Positions 44,388-53,623 of a DNA stretch of 64,000 nucleotides are shown here, piece after piece. How positions within the stretch are numbered: position 1 is the first letter of the stretch; the number at the start of each line of letters is the position of its first letter. Both the position numbers and the translations under genes were made by a program. Source of the stretch: Mycobacterium triplex (lineage in GTDB: Bacteria > Actinomycetota > Actinomycetes > Mycobacteriales > Mycobacteriaceae); assembly GCF_000689255.1 (NCBI RefSeq), contig NZ_HG964446.1, positions 511,330 to 575,329 on the forward strand. Reading direction: 5' to 3'. Below the pieces are notes generated by a model. The model made no database searches. It had not been told where the DNA came from and saw only the letters and a list, made by a program, of their open reading frames with translations.

Positions 44388-45383
44388 GTGATCTCCTCAG
44401 CTGCGCGCGCCTTGGCGCGGTGGATTGCTCCCTGTGTGACCATTGCGGCCGTCGCCTGCATCGGTATTTTGGCCAGCCCAGCGCACGTCCCGACGGTGCG
44501 CTTGACCAGCGACGGGAACCCGTTGGCCGGCGCGCCGTTCTACGTCAATCCCACGTCGGCGGCCATGCGCGCCGCGCAGAGCGCCGACCCGCCGAGTCCC
44601 CAGCTGACCGCCATCGCCAACACCCCGCAGGCGTACTGGATCGTCCCGGGCGGTTCGGCGGGCACGGTCGGAAAGTACGTGGGCGACGCGAATGCCGCCG
44701 GTGCCATCCCGGTGCTGTCGATCTATGGAATCCCGCACCGCGACTGTGGCAGCTTCGCTGCCGGCGGTCTCGGGTCGGGCGCCGACTACCGAGGCTGGAT
44801 CGACGGCATCGCTGCCGGCATAGGTGCCTCGCGCGTGGCGATCGTCGTCGAACCCGACGCGCTCGCGATGGCCGATTGTTTGTCGGGTGACGCGCGCCAG
44901 GAACGCTTCGACCTGATCCGCTACGCCGTCGACACGCTGACCCGGGATCCGAACGCGGCCGTCTATGTCGATGCGGGGCACCTGCGCTGGCACAGTGCCG
45001 AGGACATGGCCGCCCGACTCAACCAGGCCGGCGTCGGCCACGCGCGGGGGTTCAGTGTCAACACTGCGAACTTCTTCACCACCGAGGACGAAATCGGTTA
45101 TGGCGAAGCGATTTCGGGGCTCACGAATGGTTCGCACTACGTGATCGACACGTCGCGCAACGGTGCGGGACCGGCGCCCGACGCCGAACTCAACTGGTGC
45201 AATCCCAGCGGCCGGGCGCTGGGCACGCCGCCCACCGCGAACACCGCGGGCGCGCACGCCGACGCCTACCTGTGGATCAAGCGTCCCGGCGAATCCGACG
45301 GATCGTGCGGCAAGGGTGACCCGCCGGCGGGCACCTTCGTGACGCAGTACGCGATCGACCTGGCCAGCAGGGCGGCCCAGTAG
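44388..45383 (+). CDS. Secreted glycoside hydrolase family 6 protein (endoglucanase-like)
   Basis: The 331-residue protein has an N-terminal signal (WIAPCVTIAAVACIGILASPAHV) and a GH6 catalytic domain. Recognisable motifs are PFYVNPTSAAMRAA, IPVLSIYGIPHRDCG, VVEPDALAMADC with the catalytic Asp, VYVDAGHLRW and YLWIKRPGESDGSC. It should cleave beta-1,4-glucan with inversion. It lacks a cellulose-binding domain. GTG start. Mycobacterial homologues are known as CelA1-type proteins. Confidence 0.85.
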   Translation: MISSAARALARWIAPCVTIAAVACIGILASPAHVPTVRLTSDGNPLAGAPFYVNPTSAAMRAAQSADPPSPQLTAIANTPQAYWIVPGGSAGTVGKYVGDANAAGAIPVLSIYGIPHRDCGSFAAGGLGSGADYRGWIDGIAAGIGASRVAIVVEPDALAMADCLSGDARQERFDLIRYAVDTLTRDPNAAVYVDAGHLRWHSAEDMAARLNQAGVGHARGFSVNTANFFTTEDEIGYGEAISGLTNGSHYVIDTSRNGAGPAPDAELNWCNPSGRALGTPPTANTAGAHADAYLWIKRPGESDGSCGKGDPPAGTFVTQYAIDLASRAAQ

Positions 45384-45441
45384 TCGGGACCGGTTCATCG
45401 GGTGACGACTGGCGGGCATTCGCAGGCGATCGGGAAATACC

Positions 45442-47100
45442 ATGACAGACAATCTAATTCGTGGAGATCCATCGCTACCCCGCTCGGCGCGAATGCAGGT
45501 CGTCGATCGCGCGATGACCCGCATGCTCGGCTTGCCGCCGGCAACGACCGACTACTCGCTGCGCAAAGACGTGCCCGTGCCGATGCGCGACGGCGTCGTC
45601 CTGCGCGCCGACCACTACGTGCCACGCACCGCGACACCGGCCGGCACGCTACTGCTGCGCAGCCCCTACGGCCGCGGCGTACCGCTGTCCTGGATATACG
45701 CCCAGGCGTATGCGCAACGCGGCTATCACGTCGTATTGCAAAGTGTGCGAGGGACATTCGGCTCCGGCGGCGTGTTCGAGCCGGCCACAAACGAGGTCGA
45801 AGACGGGGCCGACACCGTGGCATGGCTGCGGGGCGAGCCCTGGTTCACCGGCACCTTCGCCACGCTCGGCCAGTCGTATCTGGGCTTCACGCAGTGGGCG
45901 CTGCTCGTCGACCCGCCCCCGGAGCTGGTCACGGCCGTCATCATCGTCGGACCCCACGAGTCCAAGTCGCTCATCGCGCGCAACGGCGGACTCGCATTGA
46001 ACAACGTGCTGTGGTGGTGCGCCCAAGTCGCCAATCAAGAGGTCGGTGGCGCCGCGCGAAAGACGCTGCGCCAATTCACTTCCGAGCGCGGAGTGCGGCT
46101 TGCGGCAAATCGTCTGCCCCTGGGCCGCAGCGGACGGGACCTGCTCGGGCCGGGAGCGACATGGTACGAAGACGCACTGGAACACAGTAGCGTCGGCGAT
46201 GAGTTCTGGCGGCGCGCGGACGTCGAGGCCGCCCCGGACCGCACCAACATTCCGGTGTTGCTGATCGGCGGGTGGCAAGACCTTTTCCTAAGCCAGACGC
46301 TCGAGCAGTACCGGCGGCTGAAGGCCAACGGCTCAAATCCCGCGCTGCACATCGGTGCGTGGACTCACCTTCAGATGCTGGGCAAGGCGGCGGGCTTGAT
46401 CACGCGCGAGACGCTGCCCTGGCTGGCGCGGCATCTCGGCAGCGTGACGTCGGCGGAGCGAAGCCCCGTCCGAATCTTCGTGACGGGCGGCCCGGGCTGG
46501 CGCGAGCTACCGGACTGGCCGCCCGCCAGCCAATCCCGCACCCTCTATCTCAATGCGGGGGGCGCACTGTCGGAGGAAGCGCCCGCCGAAGACGGGTCGC
46601 GGTCGTGCTTCACCTACGACCCGGCCGATCCCACTCCGACCATCGGCGGGCCGTTGCTGTCGGCTTCCAACGCCGGTTATCGCGACGACACCGCCCTGAG
46701 CGTCCGAGACGACGTGATCACCTTCACCACAACGCGGTTGACGCGCGACTGGGAGGTAATCGGAACACCATCGGTGGAACTCGAACATTCCACCGACAAC
46801 CCGCACGCTGACGTCTTCGTCCGGCTCAGCGAAGTCGACTCGCGCGGCCGCTCGCGCAATGTCTCCGAAGGTTTCCTCCGGCGCGCCGACCAAGACGCAA
46901 CCGTGCGAATCGTTTTGGATGCCATCGCACACCGCTTCCGTGCCGGGACGAGGATCAGACTGATGATCGCCGGCGGCTCGCACCCGCATTACGCCCGCAA
47001 CCTCGGGACGGGTGAACCCCCGCTGACCGCGTCCGCCATGAAGCCGTCGCGCCACACTGTCGCCCACGGAGCATCGCGGCTGACTCTGCCGGTCGTCTAG
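45442..47100 (+). CDS. CocE/NonD-family hydrolase
   Basis: The 552-residue protein has the cocaine-esterase/X-Pro dipeptidyl-peptidase architecture: an alpha/beta-hydrolase domain with MRDGVVLRADHYVP, LQSVRGTFGSGG and nucleophile Ser in TLGQSYLGF, then a C-terminal jelly-roll domain (TFTTTRLTRDWEVIGTPSVEL). It probably hydrolyses an acyl ester or amide. No signal peptide. Codirectional with the transglutaminase gene that follows after 104 bases. Confidence 0.87.
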   Translation: MTDNLIRGDPSLPRSARMQVVDRAMTRMLGLPPATTDYSLRKDVPVPMRDGVVLRADHYVPRTATPAGTLLLRSPYGRGVPLSWIYAQAYAQRGYHVVLQSVRGTFGSGGVFEPATNEVEDGADTVAWLRGEPWFTGTFATLGQSYLGFTQWALLVDPPPELVTAVIIVGPHESKSLIARNGGLALNNVLWWCAQVANQEVGGAARKTLRQFTSERGVRLAANRLPLGRSGRDLLGPGATWYEDALEHSSVGDEFWRRADVEAAPDRTNIPVLLIGGWQDLFLSQTLEQYRRLKANGSNPALHIGAWTHLQMLGKAAGLITRETLPWLARHLGSVTSAERSPVRIFVTGGPGWRELPDWPPASQSRTLYLNAGGALSEEAPAEDGSRSCFTYDPADPTPTIGGPLLSASNAGYRDDTALSVRDDVITFTTTRLTRDWEVIGTPSVELEHSTDNPHADVFVRLSEVDSRGRSRNVSEGFLRRADQDATVRIVLDAIAHRFRAGTRIRLMIAGGSHPHYARNLGTGEPPLTASAMKPSRHTVAHGASRLTLPVV

Positions 47101-47204
47101 ATCGACGGGCGGACGCGGCAGTAGTGCGGTAGAAAGTGCGTACACGAAAGCCCTGCCAAGCAGCGAGCGGGAGTCGGCTGGCCTAGACGAAAGGGCTTGA
47201 TCGC

Positions 47205-48059
47205 ATGCCTGCATTCAGGCGCCGCGGCGCACCGCAAGACGGCAGCACGACCGACGCTTGCCGCAGCGTCGGCGTGGAAATGGAACTCGAGGTCACCGAA
47301 CCGACGGTGCTGGATTTTCAGGTCGCGATCAGCCGCCAGCCGGGCATCGACGTGAGCGAAACGCTCACGATCAAACGAAACGGCAAGGCCGTCCAACCGC
47401 GCGAGATCATCGGCGCGCACCGCTCGCGCATCCACGTCGTGGCCGCCGACAAAGGAACGGTGACCTTGTCGTACTCGGCGACGGTCGCCGGTGAGGCCGA
47501 CCCCGAGCCGGTCAGCGACATCGACGCCATCAAGTATCTGCGCCCGAGCAGATACGCCGAAGCCGACAAGTTCTTCGGATTCGCCGCGACGGAATTCCAG
47601 CAATACGGCACGTCGGCCGCGTTGCTCGAGAAGGTCTCGTCGTGGGTCGGTACTCGGCTGAACTATGTCCCGGGATCCAGCGATCCGATCGACGGCGCCG
47701 CCGATACCCTGCTCGCGGGTGCGGGCGTGTGTCGCGACTACGCCCATCTGGTCATCGCGCTGCTGCGCGCCGTGAACGTCCCGGCCCGATTGGCGGCGGT
47801 GTATGCGCCCGGATGTCAGCCGATGGATTTTCACGCGGTGGCCGAGGCGCTGATCGACGGCGTGTGGCGAGTCGTCGACGCCACGTGCCTGGCGCCCCGG
47901 CAATCGATGGTCCGCATCGCCACCGGGCGCGATGCCGCCGACACCGCGTTCCTCGACAACCATGGCGGCGCCATCACGTTGCAGAACATGACCGTCAGCG
48001 CGGTTGTCGACGGAGAGCTGCCCAAGGACTCCGTCGATCAACTCGTCAGCCTGCGGTAG
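47205..48059 (+). CDS. Transglutaminase-like family protein
   Basis: The 284-residue protein has an N-terminal beta domain and a transglutaminase core: AGVCRDYAHLVIALLRAVNVPAR with the catalytic Cys, MDFHAVAEALIDG with the His, and WRVVDATCLAP with the Asp. Such bacterial proteins are thought to be peptidases or amidases; the substrate is unknown. ATG 47205 has a distant AAAGGG; ATG 47280 (MELEVTEPTVLDF) is a possible alternative start. Confidence 0.82.
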   Translation: MPAFRRRGAPQDGSTTDACRSVGVEMELEVTEPTVLDFQVAISRQPGIDVSETLTIKRNGKAVQPREIIGAHRSRIHVVAADKGTVTLSYSATVAGEADPEPVSDIDAIKYLRPSRYAEADKFFGFAATEFQQYGTSAALLEKVSSWVGTRLNYVPGSSDPIDGAADTLLAGAGVCRDYAHLVIALLRAVNVPARLAAVYAPGCQPMDFHAVAEALIDGVWRVVDATCLAPRQSMVRIATGRDAADTAFLDNHGGAITLQNMTVSAVVDGELPKDSVDQLVSLR

Positions 48060-48078
48060 CGGCGTAACGTCGGCGAAC

Positions 48079-48399
48079 ATGACCGTTTATGCGTTGAACC
48101 TCTTCGACATCGCCGATGCGGACGAATACCGCGCGTACTCACGACGTTCACCGGCGGAGGTGGCCAAGCACGGTGGCCGTGTCGTCGCGCTCGGAAGTTT
48201 CCAGGACGCGATTGTCGGCGACATCGAACCGCGTCGGGTGCTGATCCTCGTGGAGTGGGAATCGCGCGAGGCCTTCGACAGCTACTGCAACGACCCGGAA
48301 CTGGCCGACCTGCACCCGCATCGCGAGAACGGATCATCGGGATACATCTGGCACCTGTTCGACCGTCTCGACGATCTCAGGCCGGTATTGAGTCGATAG
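48079..48399 (+). CDS. DUF1330 domain protein
   Basis: A 106-residue protein with the ferredoxin-like alpha+beta barrel of DUF1330: MTVYALNLFDIADADEYRAY, VVALGSF and RVLILVEWESREAFDSYCND. The function is unknown. ATG 48079 lies 19 bases after the transglutaminase stop, so it may be cotranscribed. It converges with the SDR gene, ending 2 bases before it. Confidence 0.8.
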   Translation: MTVYALNLFDIADADEYRAYSRRSPAEVAKHGGRVVALGSFQDAIVGDIEPRRVLILVEWESREAFDSYCNDPELADLHPHRENGSSGYIWHLFDRLDDLRPVLSR

Positions 48400-48401
48400 T
48401 C

Positions 48402-49229
48402 TCAGATCTTGAGATAGCCCTTGTCGGCCGGGATTTGGGCGGCGGTGACCAACGAGGACGCATCGCTGGCGAGCCACACCACGATGTCGGAAATCAGGTC
48501 GGGGGCCGCCAGCGAATCGGTCGGCAGCGCGCCCGGCGAGAAGCTGTGGATGTAGTGCGGGTGGTCCTGAAAGACCTGATACATCGACAGGTCGTTGCCC
48601 ATCGGGGTGTCGGTGCCGTAGGGGTGCACCGAGTTGACGCGGATACCGAATTCTCCGAGTTCGACCGCCAACGAGTTGGTGAGCCCGACGACCCCGAATT
48701 TGGTTGCGCAGTAATGTCCGCAGCCCGGCACGGCCTTGATGCCCGCCGCGGAGCTGATGTTGATGATCGAACCGCCATTGCCGGCGTCGATCATCGCCGG
48801 CACCACCGATTTCATGGTGTTCCACAGCCCGGTGAGGTTGGTGTCGAGGGTCTCCTGCCACTGCTGCGCCGAAATCTCCCACACCCGGCCCCAATTCAGC
48901 ACCCCGGCGTTGGCCACGACGATATCCAGCCGCCCGAACTGTTCGACCGCATTCGACACGACCCGCTGCTGGCCGGCCAGATCGCGAACGTCGACCTCGC
49001 CGGCCAGTATCTTGCGGCCCTCGCCCTCGACCAGGCTGACCGTCTCGGCGAGGTCTTCGGGCGTCGCCGGGGGATAGCCGTTGTGTTCGGCGACCGGTGC
49101 GCACGCGTCGATCGCGACGATGTCGGCGCCGGCCCGGGCCAACCGGATGCAGTGCGAGCGGCCCTGTCCGCGGGCCGCTCCCGTCACGAAGGCGACCTTC
49201 CCGACTAACGGGGTGGCGGTGTCGGTCAT
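48402..49229 (-). CDS. Mycofactocin-type short-chain dehydrogenase/reductase
   Basis: ATG 49229 gives 275 residues. The NAD-binding TGAARGQGRSHCIRLA is followed by the insertion (IDACAPVAEHNGYPPATPEDL...) typical of mycofactocin-coupled SDRs, which hold NAD non-exchangeably and pass electrons to mycofactocin. The catalytic site is visible as ISSAAG, Tyr and Lys in HYCATKFGV. It probably oxidises an alcohol or carveol-like substrate. It overlaps the FAD monooxygenase stop by 4 bases. Confidence 0.85.
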   Translation of the reverse strand: MTDTATPLVGKVAFVTGAARGQGRSHCIRLARAGADIVAIDACAPVAEHNGYPPATPEDLAETVSLVEGEGRKILAGEVDVRDLAGQQRVVSNAVEQFGRLDIVVANAGVLNWGRVWEISAQQWQETLDTNLTGLWNTMKSVVPAMIDAGNGGSIINISSAAGIKAVPGCGHYCATKFGVVGLTNSLAVELGEFGIRVNSVHPYGTDTPMGNDLSMYQVFQDHPHYIHSFSPGALPTDSLAAPDLISDIVVWLASDASSLVTAAQIPADKGYLKI

Positions 49230-50800
49230 GCCGTGAGCTCCTCTGCTTGCGGCGCCGGCTGCTGAACGGCGGGGTGGGTGCGAAAGTCGTAGTCCGTCAG
49301 CGGCGATCGTCGGCTGAACCGCCGCGACGCGGTGATGGTCTGCGGGCGGTGATAGACCGTGTCGCGCTGTGAGTTGACGAAGTAGGTGGACAGACCGGGG
49401 TTGCATGCCGTCAGGTACAGGTGAACGGCTTTGCCCTGCCGGTGCATCCGATCGTTCCAGCGTTCGAACGCCGACTCGCTGACCGCGACGGACGTCGCGC
49501 CGCGCCGTCGGACCTCGTCGATCATCCGCACGGCATGGGCCGCCATCGTCTCGACGAAGTCGGGCCAGGCGAATCCGACGAAACCCAGTGGGCCGACGAT
49601 CTCCCACCGGTTGGGCAGCCGCGGGTGCGCCGTCCCGGAGTAGCTGCGCAACCCCTCGGCGCGGTAATACTGCGCGAGGTCAAAGCCGTTGTCGCCCAGG
49701 ATGGTTCCGGGTCGGTAGGTCTCGGGATCGGTCCACAGCTCGTAGCCGGTGGCCAGCACGATCAGGTCGGCCGGACGCTCGGTGCCGTCGGTGGTGCGGA
49801 TGCCGGTGCGGGTGATGCGCTCGATCGGGGTGGTGACCAGCTGGGTGCCCAAGTGGTTGAACACCGGCAGGAAGTTGCTGGAGATGACCGGGCGCTTTGC
49901 GAGTAGGCCATAACGCGGAACCAGCGCCCGGCGCGTCTGTGGATCTTCGACGACTGCGCGCAGCAGCAATCGATACAGCAGCCGACACCAGCCGTCGTAG
50001 AGCGGCATGAGACGCGTGAGTGCTCGGTCCGGCAGCAGCGGCAGCAGGTGCATCAGCGGTGCGAGCATGAAAGCGTCCATGCTGGCCCGGCCCAGGGCGT
50101 TGACGGCGCCGACCATGCCGGGCAACCGCAACAGCCGGCGCATCCACGACGGGATGTCGAAGTCGATCTTGGGCAGCACCCACGCCGGGGTGCGCTGATA
50201 GACAACGAGACTGGCGGCTCGGCTGGATAGCGCCCCGGCGATCTGGACTCCACTGGACCCGGTGCCGACGATGGCGATGTGTTTACCCGCGGTGTCGTAG
50301 TCGTCATCCCAGGCGTTGGGCCGCAGGATGGTTCCGGTGAAATCGTCGAGGCCGTCGATGTCGGTCACGTTCTTGGCGTTGACATAACCGCCCACCGAGT
50401 TGATCAGGAAGCGCGCCGAAACCGCGGGCTGGTCCCTGATGCTCAGGTGCCACAGACTGGCCGACGCGTCCCACTTCTGTTGGACTACTTCGGCATTGGC
50501 GCGCAGGTGTTTGTAAAGCTTGAAGCGGGTCGCGGTGTCGCGCAGATACTGGTAGATCTCGGGACCGGGTGCAAAGAATCGCGTCCAATTGGGATTGGGC
50601 GCAAAGGACAACTGGTACCACAGCACCGGGATGTCCACGGCCAGGCCGGGGTAGTGGTTGTCCCGCCAGGTGCCGCCGAAGTCGGGTCCGCGTTCCAGTA
50701 TGACGAAGTCGGTGATGCCCTTGTCGCGCAATAACTTCGCCGCCGCGATCCCACCCGGTCCGGCGCCGATGATCGCCACTTCGTGGTCGGGTTCAGCCAC
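49226..50800 (-). CDS. FAD-dependent monooxygenase of the Baeyer-Villiger/FMO type
   Basis: From GTG 50800 the protein has 524 residues. FAD binding is by IIGAGPGGIAAAKLL and NADPH binding by IVGTGSSGVQ. The Baeyer-Villiger fingerprint FxGxxxHxxxW(D/P) appears as FTGTILRPNAWD, with Arg in place of His, so it may be an N-oxidising or diverged BVMO. The start overlaps the TetR stop by 8 bases; the frame is open to 50857. It forms an operon with TetR upstream and the SDR downstream, a typical pair for alcohol-to-ketone-to-ester oxidation. Confidence 0.85.
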   Translation of the reverse strand: MAEPDHEVAIIGAGPGGIAAAKLLRDKGITDFVILERGPDFGGTWRDNHYPGLAVDIPVLWYQLSFAPNPNWTRFFAPGPEIYQYLRDTATRFKLYKHLRANAEVVQQKWDASASLWHLSIRDQPAVSARFLINSVGGYVNAKNVTDIDGLDDFTGTILRPNAWDDDYDTAGKHIAIVGTGSSGVQIAGALSSRAASLVVYQRTPAWVLPKIDFDIPSWMRRLLRLPGMVGAVNALGRASMDAFMLAPLMHLLPLLPDRALTRLMPLYDGWCRLLYRLLLRAVVEDPQTRRALVPRYGLLAKRPVISSNFLPVFNHLGTQLVTTPIERITRTGIRTTDGTERPADLIVLATGYELWTDPETYRPGTILGDNGFDLAQYYRAEGLRSYSGTAHPRLPNRWEIVGPLGFVGFAWPDFVETMAAHAVRMIDEVRRRGATSVAVSESAFERWNDRMHRQGKAVHLYLTACNPGLSTYFVNSQRDTVYHRPQTITASRRFSRRSPLTDYDFRTHPAVQQPAPQAEELTA

Positions 50801-51395
50801 GGTCGGCTCCGGCCAGACCGGCGACGATGTGATCGCAGACGTACCGGCGCACGGCACGCGGATTGTCGAGGTTGACCGCGATGGGCGGGATCAACTCGAA
50901 ACTGAACAGCATTCGCACGATCCATTCACTAGCACGCGCCGCGTCGACCGACGGGCCGACTTCTCCGGTGCGCTGGGCGGCTTTGACCAAGGGCTTCCAC
51001 AATTCGATGGAGCGGCGCATCAGCTCGTCGCCGCCGTGATCCAACAGCAGGACCAGGATGCCGCGATCGAGGCCGCGCGGCATCGACTGCGAGCGTTGAC
51101 GATGCGCACAAATCAGTACCGCGACCGCCGCCGCTTGCTCGGCCAGGGTGGCTTCCTTGGCGACCTCGACGGCCATGGTCTCGATGAAGCCGGCGGCCAA
51201 CTGGTTGAGCGCGGTGGCAATCGCGTTGTCGCGGGTGCCCAACAAATTGTGGACGGTGCCACGCGACACGCCGGCGGCTTCGGCCACCGCCGTCAAGCTG
51301 AAGCGCCGGGGTCCCAGCTGGCGCAGCGTGTCGGAGGCGGCGGCCAACAACGCGTTCGGCACCTGCCTGGTGTCTCGCGCGGCATCGACGGGCAC
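50793..51395 (-). CDS. TetR-family regulator of the monooxygenase/SDR operon
   Basis: The 200-residue protein has a TetR HTH (FSLTAVAEAAGVSRGTVHNLL, given up to LL) and a helical ligand domain. GTG 51395. A 10-bp-arm inverted repeat lies immediately before the start, indicating autoregulation of the TetR / monooxygenase / SDR operon. Confidence 0.85.
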   Translation of the reverse strand: MPVDAARDTRQVPNALLAAASDTLRQLGPRRFSLTAVAEAAGVSRGTVHNLLGTRDNAIATALNQLAAGFIETMAVEVAKEATLAEQAAAVAVLICAHRQRSQSMPRGLDRGILVLLLDHGGDELMRRSIELWKPLVKAAQRTGEVGPSVDAARASEWIVRMLFSFELIPPIAVNLDNPRAVRRYVCDHIVAGLAGADRG

Positions 51396-51422
51396 TTGAA
51401 CACATTAACGATATGTGTTCAA
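51396..51422. promoter_or_regulatory. TetR operator, 10-bp inverted repeat
   Basis: TTGAACACAT and ATGTGTTCAA form perfect 10-bp arms separated by 7 bases (TAACGAT). It abuts the TetR start codon, so a bound repressor would block transcription or initiation of this operon and possibly the divergent small zinc-ribbon gene. Confidence 0.65.
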
Positions 51423-51523
51423 AGCGGTCAATAGGCCGCCGAACGGAGAGCCTTGAAATCAATGGTTTGACCAGCCCTCGAGCGAGTATTTCCACGGAGC
51501 CACTGTCGAGAAGGGGGCCGGAG

Positions 51524-51697
51524 ATGACGACGGTAGAGCACGGTCGCACGCGGTGCCCACGATGCGCGGCATTCGCCGAGTACCGGTTCCTGGAAGTCGG
51601 CAAGACCGAACTCAAGTACGAAGTGTGCTGCGGTACCTGCGGCCACGTGCACTCCGAGGTGACCCTCCTCACGGCTAGCCCGGCAACCGCTGCCTGA
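51524..51697 (+). CDS. Small zinc-ribbon-like protein
   Basis: ATG 51524 begins a 57-residue protein with two CxxC pairs (CPRC at about 11-14 and CGTCGH at about 36-41), a zinc-ribbon pattern. No enzyme domain. Function unknown. The frame is open upstream to 51413, but that part overlaps the TetR operator. It is divergent from the TetR operon. Confidence 0.55.
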   Translation: MTTVEHGRTRCPRCAAFAEYRFLEVGKTELKYEVCCGTCGHVHSEVTLLTASPATAA

Positions 51698-51824
51698 AGG
51701 CTTTCATAAGCGGTGTGTATCGGGCCATAGCAACCCGATCTTGGACAGCTCTGCGCGCTCACGGCGACGCTAAAAGTCGAAGGGCGAGTTAGGTATTCGC
51801 CCCTATAGCGTCAGGAGCGAGAGC

Positions 51825-52172
51825 ATGGGCACCCCGTTACCACGAGTGCATTACCAGGGTCGAGGATTCGCACGGCGGGTGTGGTTGCTCGCGGCCGTCG
51901 GTGTCGCGACCGCGGCGGTCGTCATGGCCGCGACCGGCACCCGCCGGTCAGTGCGGCTGACTTCGGCGGACTCGGTTCCCGTCACGGGCGCCGTCTCGGT
52001 CACGCCCGCGCCGGGTTGGAGCGGCGCGGGACCCATTCCCGTCATCGGCACCTTCAACGAACTGTTGAACACCTCGACGCGGCAGACGGCATTCGTCAAC
52101 TTCAGGCAGAACGACAACGCGACCCTACAGGTTGACAACGACGGCGGAGCGATGATCAGTTCAATGCTCTGA
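51825..52172 (+). CDS. Small exported or membrane-anchored protein of unknown function
   Basis: A 115-residue protein with one N-terminal hydrophobic segment (VWLLAAVGVATAAVVMAA) and an extracytoplasmic part (GPIPVIGTFNELLNTSTRQTAFV). ATG 51825 follows AGGAGCGAG. No family is recognised. It converges with the P450 gene. Confidence 0.55.
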   Translation: MGTPLPRVHYQGRGFARRVWLLAAVGVATAAVVMAATGTRRSVRLTSADSVPVTGAVSVTPAPGWSGAGPIPVIGTFNELLNTSTRQTAFVNFRQNDNATLQVDNDGGAMISSML

Positions 52173-52176
52173 CAAC

Positions 52177-53511
52177 CTATTTGGTACGCCGGTGGGCAAT
52201 GATACGGGCGCCATGGGATGGGACGTAGACGACGTGGCGGGCGCGGGCAGTCTCGGGCCGGCGACGGCCGGGCGTGAGGCGGTAGTTGAGCAGGACCTCA
52301 CGAAGGATCGCGGTGGACTCCATCATCGCGAATCCGCCACCGAGACAACGTCGTACGCCGGCACCGAACGGCAACCAGTTCCAGGCCGTGGCCGAGCCGT
52401 CGAAGAATCGCTCGGGACGAAAGACGTGCGGATCGGCGTGCTGCAACGGATCGGACTGCACCGGGCCGATACCGGCGAACACCGTGTAGCCGGCCGGGAC
52501 ACGATAGCCACCCAATTCGACATCGTGGGTGAGTCGACGTGCGACGGCGTAGAACACGGGATGTAGCCGCATCGACTCTTTGATCACGGCTTCGAAATAT
52601 TTGTCGTCGCCGGAGTCGACGGCGGCAATAGCCTTGTCCTGCAGTGCTTGATCATGCGCGAGGTCGTGCAGGGTCCAGGACAGCGTGATCGCGGTGGTCT
52701 CGTGGCCGGCCAGCAGCAGCGTGACCATCTGGTCACGCAGTTCGGCATCCGAGAGCCGGTCACCGTCGACTTGCGTGGCGATCAATTGGGATAACACGTC
52801 GCCGCGGTCGGCGGTGTTTCCGGCGCCGCGACGCTCGCGGATCTCGGCGTAGAGCGCGTCGTCGATGCCTTCCCGTAGCTGACGGAAGCGCTTCCAGGGC
52901 CCGAACCGCTGCAACTGCGGTACCACCTCGCCCGCGTAAACGGCCATGGATGCGGAGACGAGACGCGAGAACGGAACACGAAGCGCGTCGAGCTGCGGTC
53001 CCTGTCTGAGACCCAGGACCACGCGCAGCATCATCTCCAACGTCACGGCGTTCATCCGGGGCTGCGCGGCGAACGGGGTGCCGATTGGCCACCGCCGCAT
53101 TTCCTTGGCGGCCAGCTCGTTCATCATGTCCCGATAGCCGCGCAGCGCGGCGCCGTTGAAGGGCGGCACCAGCAGTTTGCGGAGCCGTTGGTGCGCGGCC
53201 TCGTCGGTGGTCACCACCGAGCGCTCACCCATCACGTTGCGGATCCCCTGGATTCGTCCCTCGCCCGCGTGGAAGGTTGTCGGCTCGCCGCCCAGCACCG
53301 ACCGATTGAGCTCCGGGCTGCACACCAGCACGGAGGGGCGGCCCAGCACGGAGACCGCGATGACGTCGCCGTAGCGCTTGCGCAACCACGGCGTGATCCG
53401 GTCCCGATGCGAGAACAGTGCGGTCTGCACCGCGCCGGGGACTCGCGGACCGGGCGGTAACGGCAGCCGCGCCAGACGGTCGTCGGTCGCGGTTGGCGTC
53501 GTCTGGCTCAT
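52177..53511 (-). CDS. Cytochrome P450
   Basis: The 444-residue P450 has the I-helix LLAGHETTAITLSW, the K-helix ExxR in VIKESMRLHP, and the heme-binding loop FGAGVRRCLGGGFAMME with the thiolate Cys. No membrane anchor, as usual for bacterial forms. It needs ferredoxin and reductase partners that are not adjacent. Substrate unknown. The ATG at 53511 starts MSQTTPTATDD. Confidence 0.92.
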   Translation of the reverse strand: MSQTTPTATDDRLARLPLPPGPRVPGAVQTALFSHRDRITPWLRKRYGDVIAVSVLGRPSVLVCSPELNRSVLGGEPTTFHAGEGRIQGIRNVMGERSVVTTDEAAHQRLRKLLVPPFNGAALRGYRDMMNELAAKEMRRWPIGTPFAAQPRMNAVTLEMMLRVVLGLRQGPQLDALRVPFSRLVSASMAVYAGEVVPQLQRFGPWKRFRQLREGIDDALYAEIRERRGAGNTADRGDVLSQLIATQVDGDRLSDAELRDQMVTLLLAGHETTAITLSWTLHDLAHDQALQDKAIAAVDSGDDKYFEAVIKESMRLHPVFYAVARRLTHDVELGGYRVPAGYTVFAGIGPVQSDPLQHADPHVFRPERFFDGSATAWNWLPFGAGVRRCLGGGFAMMESTAILREVLLNYRLTPGRRRPETARARHVVYVPSHGARIIAHRRTK

Positions 53512-53623
53512 GTCAACGCGCCCACATGGTGCGGAACATAAGCGCCTCCTCGGGGCTTTCGACGCCAGCTCAGCCTACCGAGGATCCGCCCGTTGCGAAT
53601 CTCGAGACGACAACGCCCGGGCC

